From positions 3,139,001 to 3,203,000 of the forward strand of contig NZ_CP162490.1 of assembly GCF_041245805.1 (NCBI RefSeq): DNA of 64,000 bases. Direction: 5' to 3'. Positions 50,460 through 57,974 of this stretch are shown piece by piece. Positions within the stretch are counted from its first letter, which is position 1. Each line of letters begins with the position of its first letter. The position numbers and the translations under genes were made by a program. The DNA comes from Xanthomonas sp. DAR 34887 (GTDB lineage: Bacteria > Pseudomonadota > Gammaproteobacteria > Xanthomonadales > Xanthomonadaceae). The notes below the pieces were generated by a model. That model made no database searches. It was not told the origin of the DNA and saw only the letters and a program-made list of their open reading frames with translations.

Positions 50460-51472
50460 CGGCCCTGGCCCACCAGGGCCGCCATGATCGCCTTCTGCAC
50501 ATGCAGCCGGTTCTCGGCCTCGTCGATGGCGATGCAGTTCGGCGAATCCATCACCGCGTCGGTGGCCTTGACGTTGCGGCGCAGCGGCAGGCAGTGCGAG
50601 AACACGCCGTTGTTGGTCAACGCCATCTTGCGCTCGTCGACGATGAAGTGCTGGTACTGGTCGCGGATCGGCTTTTCCGGACCCCAGTTGCCGAAGAACG
50701 GCAGCGCGCCCCAGCTCTTGGCGTAGACCACGTCGGCACCGGCGTAGGCGCTGTCGATGTCGTGGCTGACCTGCAGCGAGCCGCCGCTTTCGGCCACGTT
50801 CTGCGCCGCCCAGTCCATGTAGCGCTGGTCCAGCACGTAGTCCGGGGTCGGGCACAGCAGGGTCACGTCCATCCCCAAGCGGGTGGCGATGGTCAGCGCC
50901 GAATTGGCCACCGCGGTGTTCAGCGGCTTGGGATGGTAGGTCCAGGTCAGCACGTACTTCTTGCCGCGCAGGTCCTGGGTGCCGAAATGCTCCTGCAGCG
51001 CCAGCGCGTGCGCCAGCTCCTGGCATGGGTGGGTGATGGTCTCCATGTTGATCACCGGCACCGGCGAATACCTGGCGAAGCTCTTCAGCACCAGGTCCTC
51101 GCGGTCCTTGGACCAGTCCACGAACTTCGGGAACGCGCGTACCCCGATCAGGTCGACGTAGCGGCCCAGCACCCGCGCCACCTCGGCGATGTGCTCCTCG
51201 GTGTCGCCGTCCATCACCGTGCCCAGGTCGAACTCGATCGGCCACGCGTCCTTGCCCGGCTGCAGCACCACCGCATGCCCGCCCAGCTGGAACGCGCCCA
51301 GCTCGAAGCTGGTGCGGGTGCGCATCGACGGATTGAAGAACACCAGCGCGATCGACTTGCCCTTCAGCTCGCTGCCCAGCTTGTTGCGCTTGAACAGCGC
51401 GGCCTGGGTCAGCAGCGCGTCCAGCTCGACCCGGCTCCAGTCCTGGGTGTTCAAGAAGTGCTTCAGAGACAT
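50447..51472 (-). CDS. argF': N-acetylornithine carbamoyltransferase
   Basis: 341-residue transcarbamylase that carbamoylates N-acetylornithine. Carbamoyl-phosphate loop SMRTRTSFELGAF; HPCQELAHALALQ; WTYHPKPLNTAV; HCLPLRRNVKAT. Diagnostic residues match the X. campestris AOTC at identical positions: Trp77, Glu92 (which sets acetylornithine specificity) and Lys302 (the carboxylated lysine). The ATG at 51472 begins MSLKHFLNTQDW like the known enzyme. First gene of the arginine block; the preceding hairpin at 51574 separates it from the upstream gene. The last residues RRDS come from a heptamer repeat. Confidence 0.96.
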   Translation of the reverse strand: MSLKHFLNTQDWSRVELDALLTQAALFKRNKLGSELKGKSIALVFFNPSMRTRTSFELGAFQLGGHAVVLQPGKDAWPIEFDLGTVMDGDTEEHIAEVARVLGRYVDLIGVRAFPKFVDWSKDREDLVLKSFARYSPVPVINMETITHPCQELAHALALQEHFGTQDLRGKKYVLTWTYHPKPLNTAVANSALTIATRLGMDVTLLCPTPDYVLDQRYMDWAAQNVAESGGSLQVSHDIDSAYAGADVVYAKSWGALPFFGNWGPEKPIRDQYQHFIVDERKMALTNNGVFSHCLPLRRNVKATDAVMDSPNCIAIDEAENRLHVQKAIMAALVGQGRRDS

Positions 51473-51573
51473 CGGTCCATCCTTTGCTGCGTGGAGCCAC
51501 CGCGGTGGTGGCGTGCGCGGGACGCGCGGTAGTCGGTTCTTTACAGGTGAAACCTTTCCGGGGTATGAAAACG

Positions 51574-51602
51574 AAAAAACCCAGCCTCGGGCTGGGTTTT
51601 TC
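51574..51602. terminator. Bidirectional terminator-like hairpin upstream of argF'
   Basis: AAAAAACCCAGCC-TCG-GGCTGGGTTTTT: a 9-bp GC stem with A and T runs on both sides. On the minus strand it ends the gene at 51778 before the argF' promoter region; a leader-attenuator role for the arg operon is conceivable but unproven. Confidence 0.8.
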
Positions 51603-51777
51603 AGAACGAACAGCACAGCGCTCCGGTTACCCAGCCAGAATGTGGGATTCCGGTCGGCGCGCGCGCGACGTCATGCCCGAAGCCATGCGTGCGGCGCTGA
51701 GATCGTGCTGGGGCAGGTTCGCTTTCATCGGCGCGCATCCTCGCACGCGCACGCCGCAGGCGCAAGCGCGCGCGCGC

Positions 51778-52311
51778 TCATCGCGGCGGCACCACGACCG
51801 CGTCGGGCACGTATGGCGCCACCGACACGCGGATGCGCAGCCGGTTGCCCGGATCCTCCGGCAGCCGCGAGCGGTACTTGGTGCCCTTGTAGACATAGTC
51901 CACGTCGTAGGCGATCGGACGCCGGAACTCGCGGCCGACCTCGACGGTGCGGCAGTTGCGCCCGCTCGACGCCGGCGCCGGCGCGGCGGCGGCCGGCGCT
52001 GGCGCCTCCTCGTGGCGGCGGCTGAAGATGTCCTTGACCGAATCCATCAGCCGGTTGAGCCGGCTGTCGTCCTCCGGCTTGGCCGGCGCCGGCGCCGGTG
52101 TCGAGGCCGGCGCCTGCACCGGGTCGCATTGTTGTTCGGTGCGGGTGGCGCGCAGGGTCTGGTAGACCGGCTCCACGTTCAGCACCTGCGCGTAGTCGAG
52201 CTTGACGTTCTCGATCACCACCACGCGGTTGCGCGTCTCGCTGTCCTGCGCCCAGGCCGGCGCGGCGCATGCGAACAGGCCGACCAGCGGCAACAACAGG
52301 TACGGACGCAT
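51778..52311 (-). CDS. Hypothetical envelope protein related to glycine-zipper surface proteins
   Basis: 177 residues with signal peptide (MRPYLLLPLVGLFACAAPAWA). The pattern YAQVLNVEPVYQTLRATRTEQQC and the ending GREFRRPIAYDVDYVYKGTKYRSRLPEDPGNRLRIRVSV resemble the two flanks of 17-kDa-antigen/glycine-zipper-2TM proteins, where a Gly-zipper lies between them; here that segment is replaced by a Pro/Ala-rich linker and a short basic helix (RLNRLMDSVKDIFSRR). Two Cys could form a disulphide. An alternative GTG start lies at 52317. Function unknown; single gene. Confidence 0.7.
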   Translation of the reverse strand: MRPYLLLPLVGLFACAAPAWAQDSETRNRVVVIENVKLDYAQVLNVEPVYQTLRATRTEQQCDPVQAPASTPAPAPAKPEDDSRLNRLMDSVKDIFSRRHEEAPAPAAAAPAPASSGRNCRTVEVGREFRRPIAYDVDYVYKGTKYRSRLPEDPGNRLRIRVSVAPYVPDAVVVPPR

Positions 52312-52317
52312 CGGCAC

Positions 52318-52715
52318 CAGGCTTAGAAGGACAGATCGATCAGTGTAGGCATCCCAGCTTGCGTCGGGCTGAACGCGGGCCTACGGCCCGATGGCTTGTC
52401 CCGGCTTGGGGTGGACAGGCCACTACCGCGCGGCATGTCGCACCGATTTTGTGCGTGCGCGGCAAGGAACAGCGAGGAAACCGACACGCGTCCACGGCCG
52501 GCGACGACGCGGCCGCTGGCGCGCGCAACCGCGGTCCTGCGGGTTGCGCCTGGCAGGCTGCCAACCGGTGAGGCGCGACTGGACCTGACCGCGCCGGTCA
52601 GGCGCTGCACCACGTACCTGCAACTGACAGCCTGGCGGACACGCCGCGGCTTCCCCGGAATGGATGAGACGCCCTGGGCCGCTGCCGGTAGAATCGCAAG
52701 GCTTCCCCACGCCCG
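52318..52715. other. Divergent intergenic region before cysS
   Basis: About 400 bp between the envelope protein gene (minus) and cysS (plus). I find no T-box-like element, RNA gene or known repeat. Short antiparallel frames in it have no family features. Confidence 0.5.
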
Positions 52716-54131
52716 ATGCCGATGAGCCTGCGCCTGCACAACAACCTGACCCGCCGGGTCGATGCCTTCGAACCGCTCGATCCGCTCGCCGGTCCCACGC
52801 TGTATGTCTGCGGCCCCACCGTCTACAACTACGCGCACATCGGCAACGCGCGCGGCCCGGTGGTGTTCGACGTGCTGGCCGCACTGCTGCGGCGCCGCTA
52901 CGGCGCGCTGCGCTACGCGCGCAACATCACCGACGTGGACGACAAGATCAACGCCGCCGCGCAGGCGCAGGGCGTGCCGATCGCCACCATCACCGACCGC
53001 TTCGCCGCCATCTACCGGCAGGACATGGCCGCGCTGGGCGTGCAGCCGCCGGACCTGGAGCCGGAAGCCACCGCGCACATCCCGCAGATCGTGGCGATGA
53101 TCGAGCGGCTGATCGGCAGCGGCCATGCCTATGCCGCCGAGGGCCACGTGCTGTTCGCGGTAGGCAGTTTCCCCGGCTACGGCAAACTGTCGCGGCGCGA
53201 CCCGGAGGAAATGCTGGCCGGCGCCCGCGTCGAGGTGGCGCCGTACAAGCGCGACGCGGGCGACTTCGTGCTGTGGAAGCCGTCCAGCGACGACCTGCCG
53301 GGCTGGGATTCGCCGTGGGGCCGCGGCCGCCCCGGCTGGCACATCGAATGCTCGGCGATGGCCGCCGCGCATCTGGGACCGACCATCGACATCCATGCCG
53401 GCGGCGTGGACCTGCAGTTCCCGCACCACGAGAACGAGATCGCGCAGAGCGAGTGCGCCCACGGCGGCGCCACCTTTGCCCGGTTCTGGCTGCACAACGG
53501 CATGCTCAACTTCAGCGGCGCGAAGATGAGCAAGTCGCTGGGCAACATCGAGACCGTACACGACCTGATCGCCCGGCATCCGCCGGAAGCGCTGCGCTAT
53601 GCGTTGTTGAGCGCGCACTACCGGCAGCCGCTGGATTGGTCCGAAGCGTTGATCGAGCAGTGCAAGAACACCCTGGACCGGCTGTACGGCACCTTGCGTG
53701 CGCTGGACGCGGTCCAGGCCACCGCATCGATTCCGCAGGCGATCGAGGCCGCGCTGGAAGACGATCTCAACACGCCGCAGGCGCTGGCCGAAGTGGCGCG
53801 GATCGCGACCGTGGCGCGGCAGTTGCTCGCGCCGGCCGGCGGTCCCGACGCAGTGCGCGACGCGCAACTGCAAGCGCAGTTACAGCAGGTGAAGGCCGAC
53901 CTGCTCGGTGCCGGTCTGGCGCTGGGCCTGCTGCAGCAGACGCCCGAGGCCTGGTTCAACCGCGGCGTCGGCGACGGCGACGATGCGCGCATCCAGGCGC
54001 TGATCGACGAACGCAGCACCGCCAAGAAGAACCGCGACTTCGCCCGCGCCGACGCGATCCGCCAGGCGCTGGCCGACGAAGGCATTGTGCTGGAGGACAC
54101 ACCGCAGGGCGTACGCTGGAAGCGGGGCTGA
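52716..54131 (+). CDS. cysS: Cysteinyl-tRNA synthetase
   Basis: Class I aminoacyl-tRNA synthetase, 471 residues. Zinc ligand Cys32 in LYVCGPTVYNYAHIGNAR with the HIGN signature at 41-44; second Cys in GWHIECSAMA; HAGGVDLQFPHHENEIAQSE; and the KMSKS loop in GAKMSKSLGNIETVHDLI. DALR-type helical C-terminus and a terminal domain (IDERSTAKKNRDFARADAIRQALADEGIVLEDTPQGVRW). An alternative ATG at 52722 is possible. Convergent with nothing; followed by two tandem long repeats. Confidence 0.97.
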   Translation: MPMSLRLHNNLTRRVDAFEPLDPLAGPTLYVCGPTVYNYAHIGNARGPVVFDVLAALLRRRYGALRYARNITDVDDKINAAAQAQGVPIATITDRFAAIYRQDMAALGVQPPDLEPEATAHIPQIVAMIERLIGSGHAYAAEGHVLFAVGSFPGYGKLSRRDPEEMLAGARVEVAPYKRDAGDFVLWKPSSDDLPGWDSPWGRGRPGWHIECSAMAAAHLGPTIDIHAGGVDLQFPHHENEIAQSECAHGGATFARFWLHNGMLNFSGAKMSKSLGNIETVHDLIARHPPEALRYALLSAHYRQPLDWSEALIEQCKNTLDRLYGTLRALDAVQATASIPQAIEAALEDDLNTPQALAEVARIATVARQLLAPAGGPDAVRDAQLQAQLQQVKADLLGAGLALGLLQQTPEAWFNRGVGDGDDARIQALIDERSTAKKNRDFARADAIRQALADEGIVLEDTPQGVRWKRG

Positions 54132-54137
54132 GCTATT

Positions 54138-54284
54138 CCTTCTCCCGTCGGGAGAAGGTGCCCCGAAGGGGCGGATGAGGGTACGGCAGCGCCACTGGCA
54201 TCGATGTTTCGCGAGGCTGCGCCCGTACCCTCACCCCAGCCCCTCTCCCGGGGGAAAGGGGCTTTAGCGCTTGATCTTGGATTG
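54138..54284. repeat. Long inverted repeat element, copy A
   Basis: CTCCCGTCGGGAG hairpin, GAAGGTGCCCCGAAGGGG, GATGAGGGTACGG, then GCGAGGCTGCGCCCGTACCC and CTCTCCCGGGGGAAAGGGG. Most of it is repeated at 54353-54521. The middle part (about 54187-54213) is unrelated between the copies. Confidence 0.8.
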
Positions 54285-54286
54285 CG

Positions 54287-54391
54287 ATGACCGATACCGA
54301 TTTCCCGCTCGAACATGGCGCAAGGCATGCCGAAACGCACCTGAGCCCTCCCTTCTCCCGCCGGGAGAAGGTGCCCCGAAGGGGCGGATGA
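54287..54391 (+). pseudogene. Duplicated 5' fragment of sufE
   Basis: A 34-codon open frame whose first 28 bases (codons 1-9, MTDTDFPLE) are identical to the start of sufE at 54524; it then continues into unrelated sequence and the second repeat copy. Bases just before it (CGCTTGAT, TGGATT) also match the sufE leader. It is a by-product of a tandem duplication and not a functional SufE. Confidence 0.8.
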
Positions 54392-54521
54392 GGGTACGGC
54401 AGCGCCGGGAAGACGACGGGTGTAGCGACTGCCGTCGAATTTTCGCGAGGCTGCGCCCGTACCCTCACCCCAAACCCCTCTCCCGCAGGGAGAGGGGCTT
54501 TACCGCTTGATTCTGGATTTC
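54353..54521. repeat. Long inverted repeat element, copy B
   Basis: Second tandem copy, directly upstream of sufE: same hairpin ends, GGTGCCCCGAAGGGGCGGAT, GCGAGGCTGCGCCCGTACCC and CTCTCCCGCAGGGAGAGGGG, and a unique middle (about 54404-54442). With copy A and the sufE fragment it forms a roughly 210-240 bp tandem duplication. Confidence 0.8.
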
Positions 54522-54523
54522 CG

Positions 54524-54961
54524 ATGACCGATACCGATTTCCCGCTCGAACCCACGCCCGCCGAGGCCCAGGCTGCCATCGCCGAGGAATTCGGCTTCTT
54601 CGGCGACTGGTCCGAGCGCTACCAGTACCTGATCGACCTGGGCCGCAAGCTGCCTGCGTTTCCCGAGGAATGGAAGACCGAGCAGCATCGCCTGCACGGC
54701 TGCCAGTCGATGGTGTGGATCGTGCCCGAGGGCGACGCGCAGCGGCTGGTGTTCCATGCGATCAGCGACTCGGCGATCGTCTCCGGCCTGATCTACCTGG
54801 CGCTGCGGGTCTACTCCGGGCGCAGCGCCGCGGACATCCTGGCCACCGCACCGGACTTCGTCGCCGCGATCGGCCTGGGCAAGCACCTGTCGCCGACCCG
54901 CAGCAACGGCCTGGCCGCGATCCTGGCGTTCATCCAGGACAGCGCGCGCGCGCAGGCATGA
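54524..54961 (+). CDS. sufE: SufE family sulfur acceptor protein
   Basis: 145-residue Fe-S assembly protein that takes persulfide sulfur from the cysteine desulfurase SufS. Family motifs: EEFGFFGDWSERYQYLIDLGRKLPAFPEEW, and HRLHGCQSMVWIV with the sulfur-acceptor Cys60; later AIVSGLIYLALRVYSG and GLGKHLSPTRSNGL. No sufBCDS genes are nearby. It overlaps the MFS gene by ATGA. Its first nine codons are duplicated upstream. Confidence 0.95.
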   Translation: MTDTDFPLEPTPAEAQAAIAEEFGFFGDWSERYQYLIDLGRKLPAFPEEWKTEQHRLHGCQSMVWIVPEGDAQRLVFHAISDSAIVSGLIYLALRVYSGRSAADILATAPDFVAAIGLGKHLSPTRSNGLAAILAFIQDSARAQA

Positions 54962-56208
54962 GCGCCCCGCTGCCCTCGCCCGCCCAGAGCCTGCGCACGC
55001 TGCTGGCGCACCCCGGCTTTGCGCTGGTGCTGGCCTACCGCATCTGCACGATGCTGTCCTACCAGATCGTTGCGGTCACGGTCGGTTGGCACATCTACGA
55101 GATCACCCGCGATCCGTTCTCGCTGGGCCTGATCGGGCTGGCCGAGATCGTGCCGTTCTTCTGCATCGCGCCGTTCGCCGGCTACCTGGTCGATCACCTG
55201 CCGCGGCGGCGGCTGGGCATGCTCGCCAGCCTGGGCCTGATTTCGACCGCGGCGGTGCTGACCGCGCTGACCCTCGGCTGGCTGCCGATGCGCGGCGTGT
55301 GGCCGATCTACGCGGCGATCGCGCTGACCGGTGCGGCGCGGGCGTTCCTGTCGCCGGTGTACAACGCGCTGTTCGCGCGCGTGCTGCCGCGCGAGGCCTA
55401 TGCACGCGGTGCCAGCATCGGCAGCGTGGTGTTCCAGACCGGCATGGTGATCGGGCCGGCGCTGGGCGGGGTGCTGGTCGGTTGGGGTGGCAAGGGCCTG
55501 TCCTATGGCGTGGCCATGGCGGTGGCCTGCGTGGCGATGCTGGCGCTGTTCCTGTTGCGCGTCACCGAGCCGATCAACGACGGCCCGCGTGCGCCGATCT
55601 TCCGCAGCATCGCCGAAGGCGCGCAGTTCGTGTTCTCCAACCAGATCATGCTCGGCGCGATGGCGCTGGACATGTTCTCGGTGCTGCTCGGCGGCGCGGT
55701 GTCGATGCTGCCGGCCTTCATCCACGACATCCTGCATTACGGCCCCGAAGGCCTGGGCATCCTGCGCGGCGCGCCGGCGCTGGGCTCGGTACTGGTCGGG
55801 CTGTGGCTGGCGCGGCGCCCGCTGCAGCGCAACGCCGGCCGCATCCTGCTGCTGGCGGTGGCCGGTTTCGGCCTGTGCACCATCGCCTTCGGGCTGTCGC
55901 GGCATTTCTGGCTGTCGGCGGCGATCCTGCTGGTCTACGGCATGTGCGACGGGGTGTCGGTGATCGTGCGTTCGACCATCCTGCAGCTGGCGACACCGGA
56001 CGCGATGCGCGGCCGCGTGTCTTCGATCAACGGCATCTTCATCGGTTCGTCGAACGAGCTGGGCGCGTTCTACGACGGCGTCATGGCGCGCCTGGTCGGC
56101 CTGGTGCCGGCGGTGGTGATCGGTGGCTGCGTCACCCTGGGCGTGGTCGCGACCACCGCCTGGAAAGCGCCGAAACTGCGCAAGCTGGACCTGCGCGAAC
56201 TGCAGTGA
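54958..56208 (+). CDS. MFS exporter, EntS-like (MFS_3)
   Basis: 416-residue, 12-helix permease of the enterobactin-exporter-like group. Signature features: LVLAYRICTMLSYQIVAVTVGWHIYEITRDPFSLGLIGLAEIVPFF, GYLVDHLPRRRL (motif A), GAARAFLSPVYNALFARVLPRE, ASIGSVVFQTGMVIGPALGG, RSTILQLATPDAMRGRVSSINGIFIGSSNELGAFYDG. Substrate unknown; no siderophore genes adjoin. Translationally coupled to sufE by ATGA, a pairing that may only reflect shared transcription. Confidence 0.92.
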   Translation: MSAPLPSPAQSLRTLLAHPGFALVLAYRICTMLSYQIVAVTVGWHIYEITRDPFSLGLIGLAEIVPFFCIAPFAGYLVDHLPRRRLGMLASLGLISTAAVLTALTLGWLPMRGVWPIYAAIALTGAARAFLSPVYNALFARVLPREAYARGASIGSVVFQTGMVIGPALGGVLVGWGGKGLSYGVAMAVACVAMLALFLLRVTEPINDGPRAPIFRSIAEGAQFVFSNQIMLGAMALDMFSVLLGGAVSMLPAFIHDILHYGPEGLGILRGAPALGSVLVGLWLARRPLQRNAGRILLLAVAGFGLCTIAFGLSRHFWLSAAILLVYGMCDGVSVIVRSTILQLATPDAMRGRVSSINGIFIGSSNELGAFYDGVMARLVGLVPAVVIGGCVTLGVVATTAWKAPKLRKLDLRELQ

Positions 56209-56233
56209 CGATCCGATTGCCGCCGCGCCGCGC

Positions 56234-57355
56234 TCAGTGCGCCGCGGCGGCGTCCAGGCGTGCGTCGGCGTCCCACGCCGCCGCGCAGTCGGGCACGTTC
56301 GCCGGCTGGATCAGCCCGCCCTTGCCGGCCAGGAACCGGCAGGTCGCCGCGAACACCGCCGGCACCGCCCTGGAACGGATCGGCGACGCCAGCACGTGGT
56401 TGCCGGCGCCGGGAAAATCCACCGCCTGGCGCAGCGCCGGCGGCGTGCCCAGTTGCGCGAACATCGCCTGCATCGCCGCCACCGAGACCGTCGCGTCCTG
56501 ATGCTGTGCGTCGCGATAGTAGTAGCCGAGGAACACCGGCACGTGGATCCGCGCATAGGTCGCCGGCCGCATGCCGCCACGGGTCAACGCGGCCAGCGCA
56601 CGATAACCGTCGACATGGGTGGCGTCGGCCCAGTAGCCGCTATCGACCGGGTAGCGCATGACCGGATCGCCGCCGTTGCGCGACCACAGCAGCAGCTGCG
56701 CGCCCCACGGCCACAGCATCGGCTGCAGCTGCTCGCCGTGCTCGCGCACCAGCGGCGACCACAGCACCAGGGCCTGCACCTGCTGCGGATGCGCGGCCAC
56801 GGTCTGCAGCGCCAGCGCGCCGCCCATCGAATTGCCGATCACCACCACTCGCCGGCCCAGCACGCGCGCCGCCGCCAAGGCCTCGGCGGCGCCGCCGAGC
56901 AGGCGCGGCGCATCGACACCGCGCAAGGCGTCGGCGGCGACCAGCCCATGCCCCGGCAACCGCGGCAGATACAGATTGCAGCCGAAGCTGCGCGCCAGGC
57001 GTCGATGGGTCGGTGCGCCCTCGCCCTGGCTGGCGGTGAAACCGTGCAGATAGACCATGGCGCAATCGCGGCGCCCGGGATGCGCCGGGTCGGCCCAGAC
57101 GATGCGCGCCTGGTTGTCCGCACGCAGGCCGGCAGTGGCGCGTTCGCGTGCGTCGAGCCAGGCCTGCAGCCTAAGCGGATCCTGCGGCACCGCCGGCAAC
57201 GCGACCTGCGGCAGTTGCGGGCTGACCCGCGGGCCCAAGGCCAGCACCGCCAGCAGCACTAGCAGGAGCACCAGCGGCCAGCGCGCATAACGCCAGACGC
57301 GGGACCTGCCTTTGCGCGGCGGCGTCGCCGCGACGGGCACCGACGCAGCGGTCAT
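56234..57355 (-). CDS. Membrane-anchored alpha/beta hydrolase
   Basis: 373 residues. N-terminal basic stretch and single helix (RWPLVLLLVLLAVLALGP) anchor it in the inner membrane. Hydrolase core: AMVYLHGFTASQGEG, GCNLYLPRLPGHG, nucleophile elbow VVIGNSMGGALA, ALVLWSPLV and the His region DFPGAGNHVLASPI. Resembles carboxylesterase/monoacylglycerol-lipase-like enzymes, substrate unknown. ATG 57355 chosen; the frame is open to 57457 without family sequence. Convergent with the MFS exporter gene. Confidence 0.88.
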   Translation of the reverse strand: MTAASVPVAATPPRKGRSRVWRYARWPLVLLLVLLAVLALGPRVSPQLPQVALPAVPQDPLRLQAWLDARERATAGLRADNQARIVWADPAHPGRRDCAMVYLHGFTASQGEGAPTHRRLARSFGCNLYLPRLPGHGLVAADALRGVDAPRLLGGAAEALAAARVLGRRVVVIGNSMGGALALQTVAAHPQQVQALVLWSPLVREHGEQLQPMLWPWGAQLLLWSRNGGDPVMRYPVDSGYWADATHVDGYRALAALTRGGMRPATYARIHVPVFLGYYYRDAQHQDATVSVAAMQAMFAQLGTPPALRQAVDFPGAGNHVLASPIRSRAVPAVFAATCRFLAGKGGLIQPANVPDCAAAWDADARLDAAAAH

Positions 57356-57974
57356 GCGCGCATGTCCATGTCCTGCCGCGGATGACACCGCACCCGCGGC
57401 GACCGCAGCGGCGCGACATGCGTAGCGTCCTCGGCGCCAGCGGCCCCTATCCCGCACGTCGCGGGCACGTGCACGACCAAGACGACCGCGAACTGCGGCG
57501 GGCAGGAAAGGCGAGTGACGAGCATCGACAGGCGGCGGTAGCGTGGCCGTCCGCCACGCGGCCAGTTTGCTGCTGCGGCATGACAGGTACGTTTAAGTGC
57601 AGGCGCCGCCCGGCATCTGCGGTGGGATGCGACGGCGCAAGCGCGTCCTTTTCGGCCCGCGCCTGCGCCACTGCAGGCAGGCCCGACGCATTTGTCTACA
57701 AGACGCGCGGCGCCGCTTGCGTCCGTCCGCCCGCGCTGCAGCAACGTCGATTTTCTTGGCCTCGCAACGGCGAAAGACGCTCGCCGTCTCACTCGTTCGC
57801 AGCACGCGGCGCATGCGCGCGCCAGCGCCGGATCGCAGCGCCGCGATGCCGAAAGGTTCGCGAAAGCCATGCCTGGAACCGTTGCGCCCGGACCAGCAGC
57901 AGGGTCCTCGATGGAACGCCAGGTTGGCCGCCTGCCGCATTTTTTCGTGCGAAGTTCATACGGAAAGAACTGAA
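57356..57974. other. Long intergenic region upstream of the peptide exporter operon
   Basis: About 620 bp between divergent genes. I searched both strands for a small gene encoding a double-glycine leader peptide and found none I can support: the open frames here are Arg-rich shadows. It probably holds the promoter of the hlyD-type operon; ATTTTTTCG and TTCATA lie just before the start at 57975. Confidence 0.5.

Noticed and set aside
51574..51602. Attenuator with leader peptide for the arg operon
   Set aside because: The hairpin is a normal terminator, the leader frame lacks a run of arginine codons and no competing antiterminator stem is visible; kept only as a remote possibility.
52318..52715. 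T-box or other riboswitch before cysS
   Set aside because: No T-box sequence, no terminator/antiterminator pair; T-boxes are rare outside Gram-positives.
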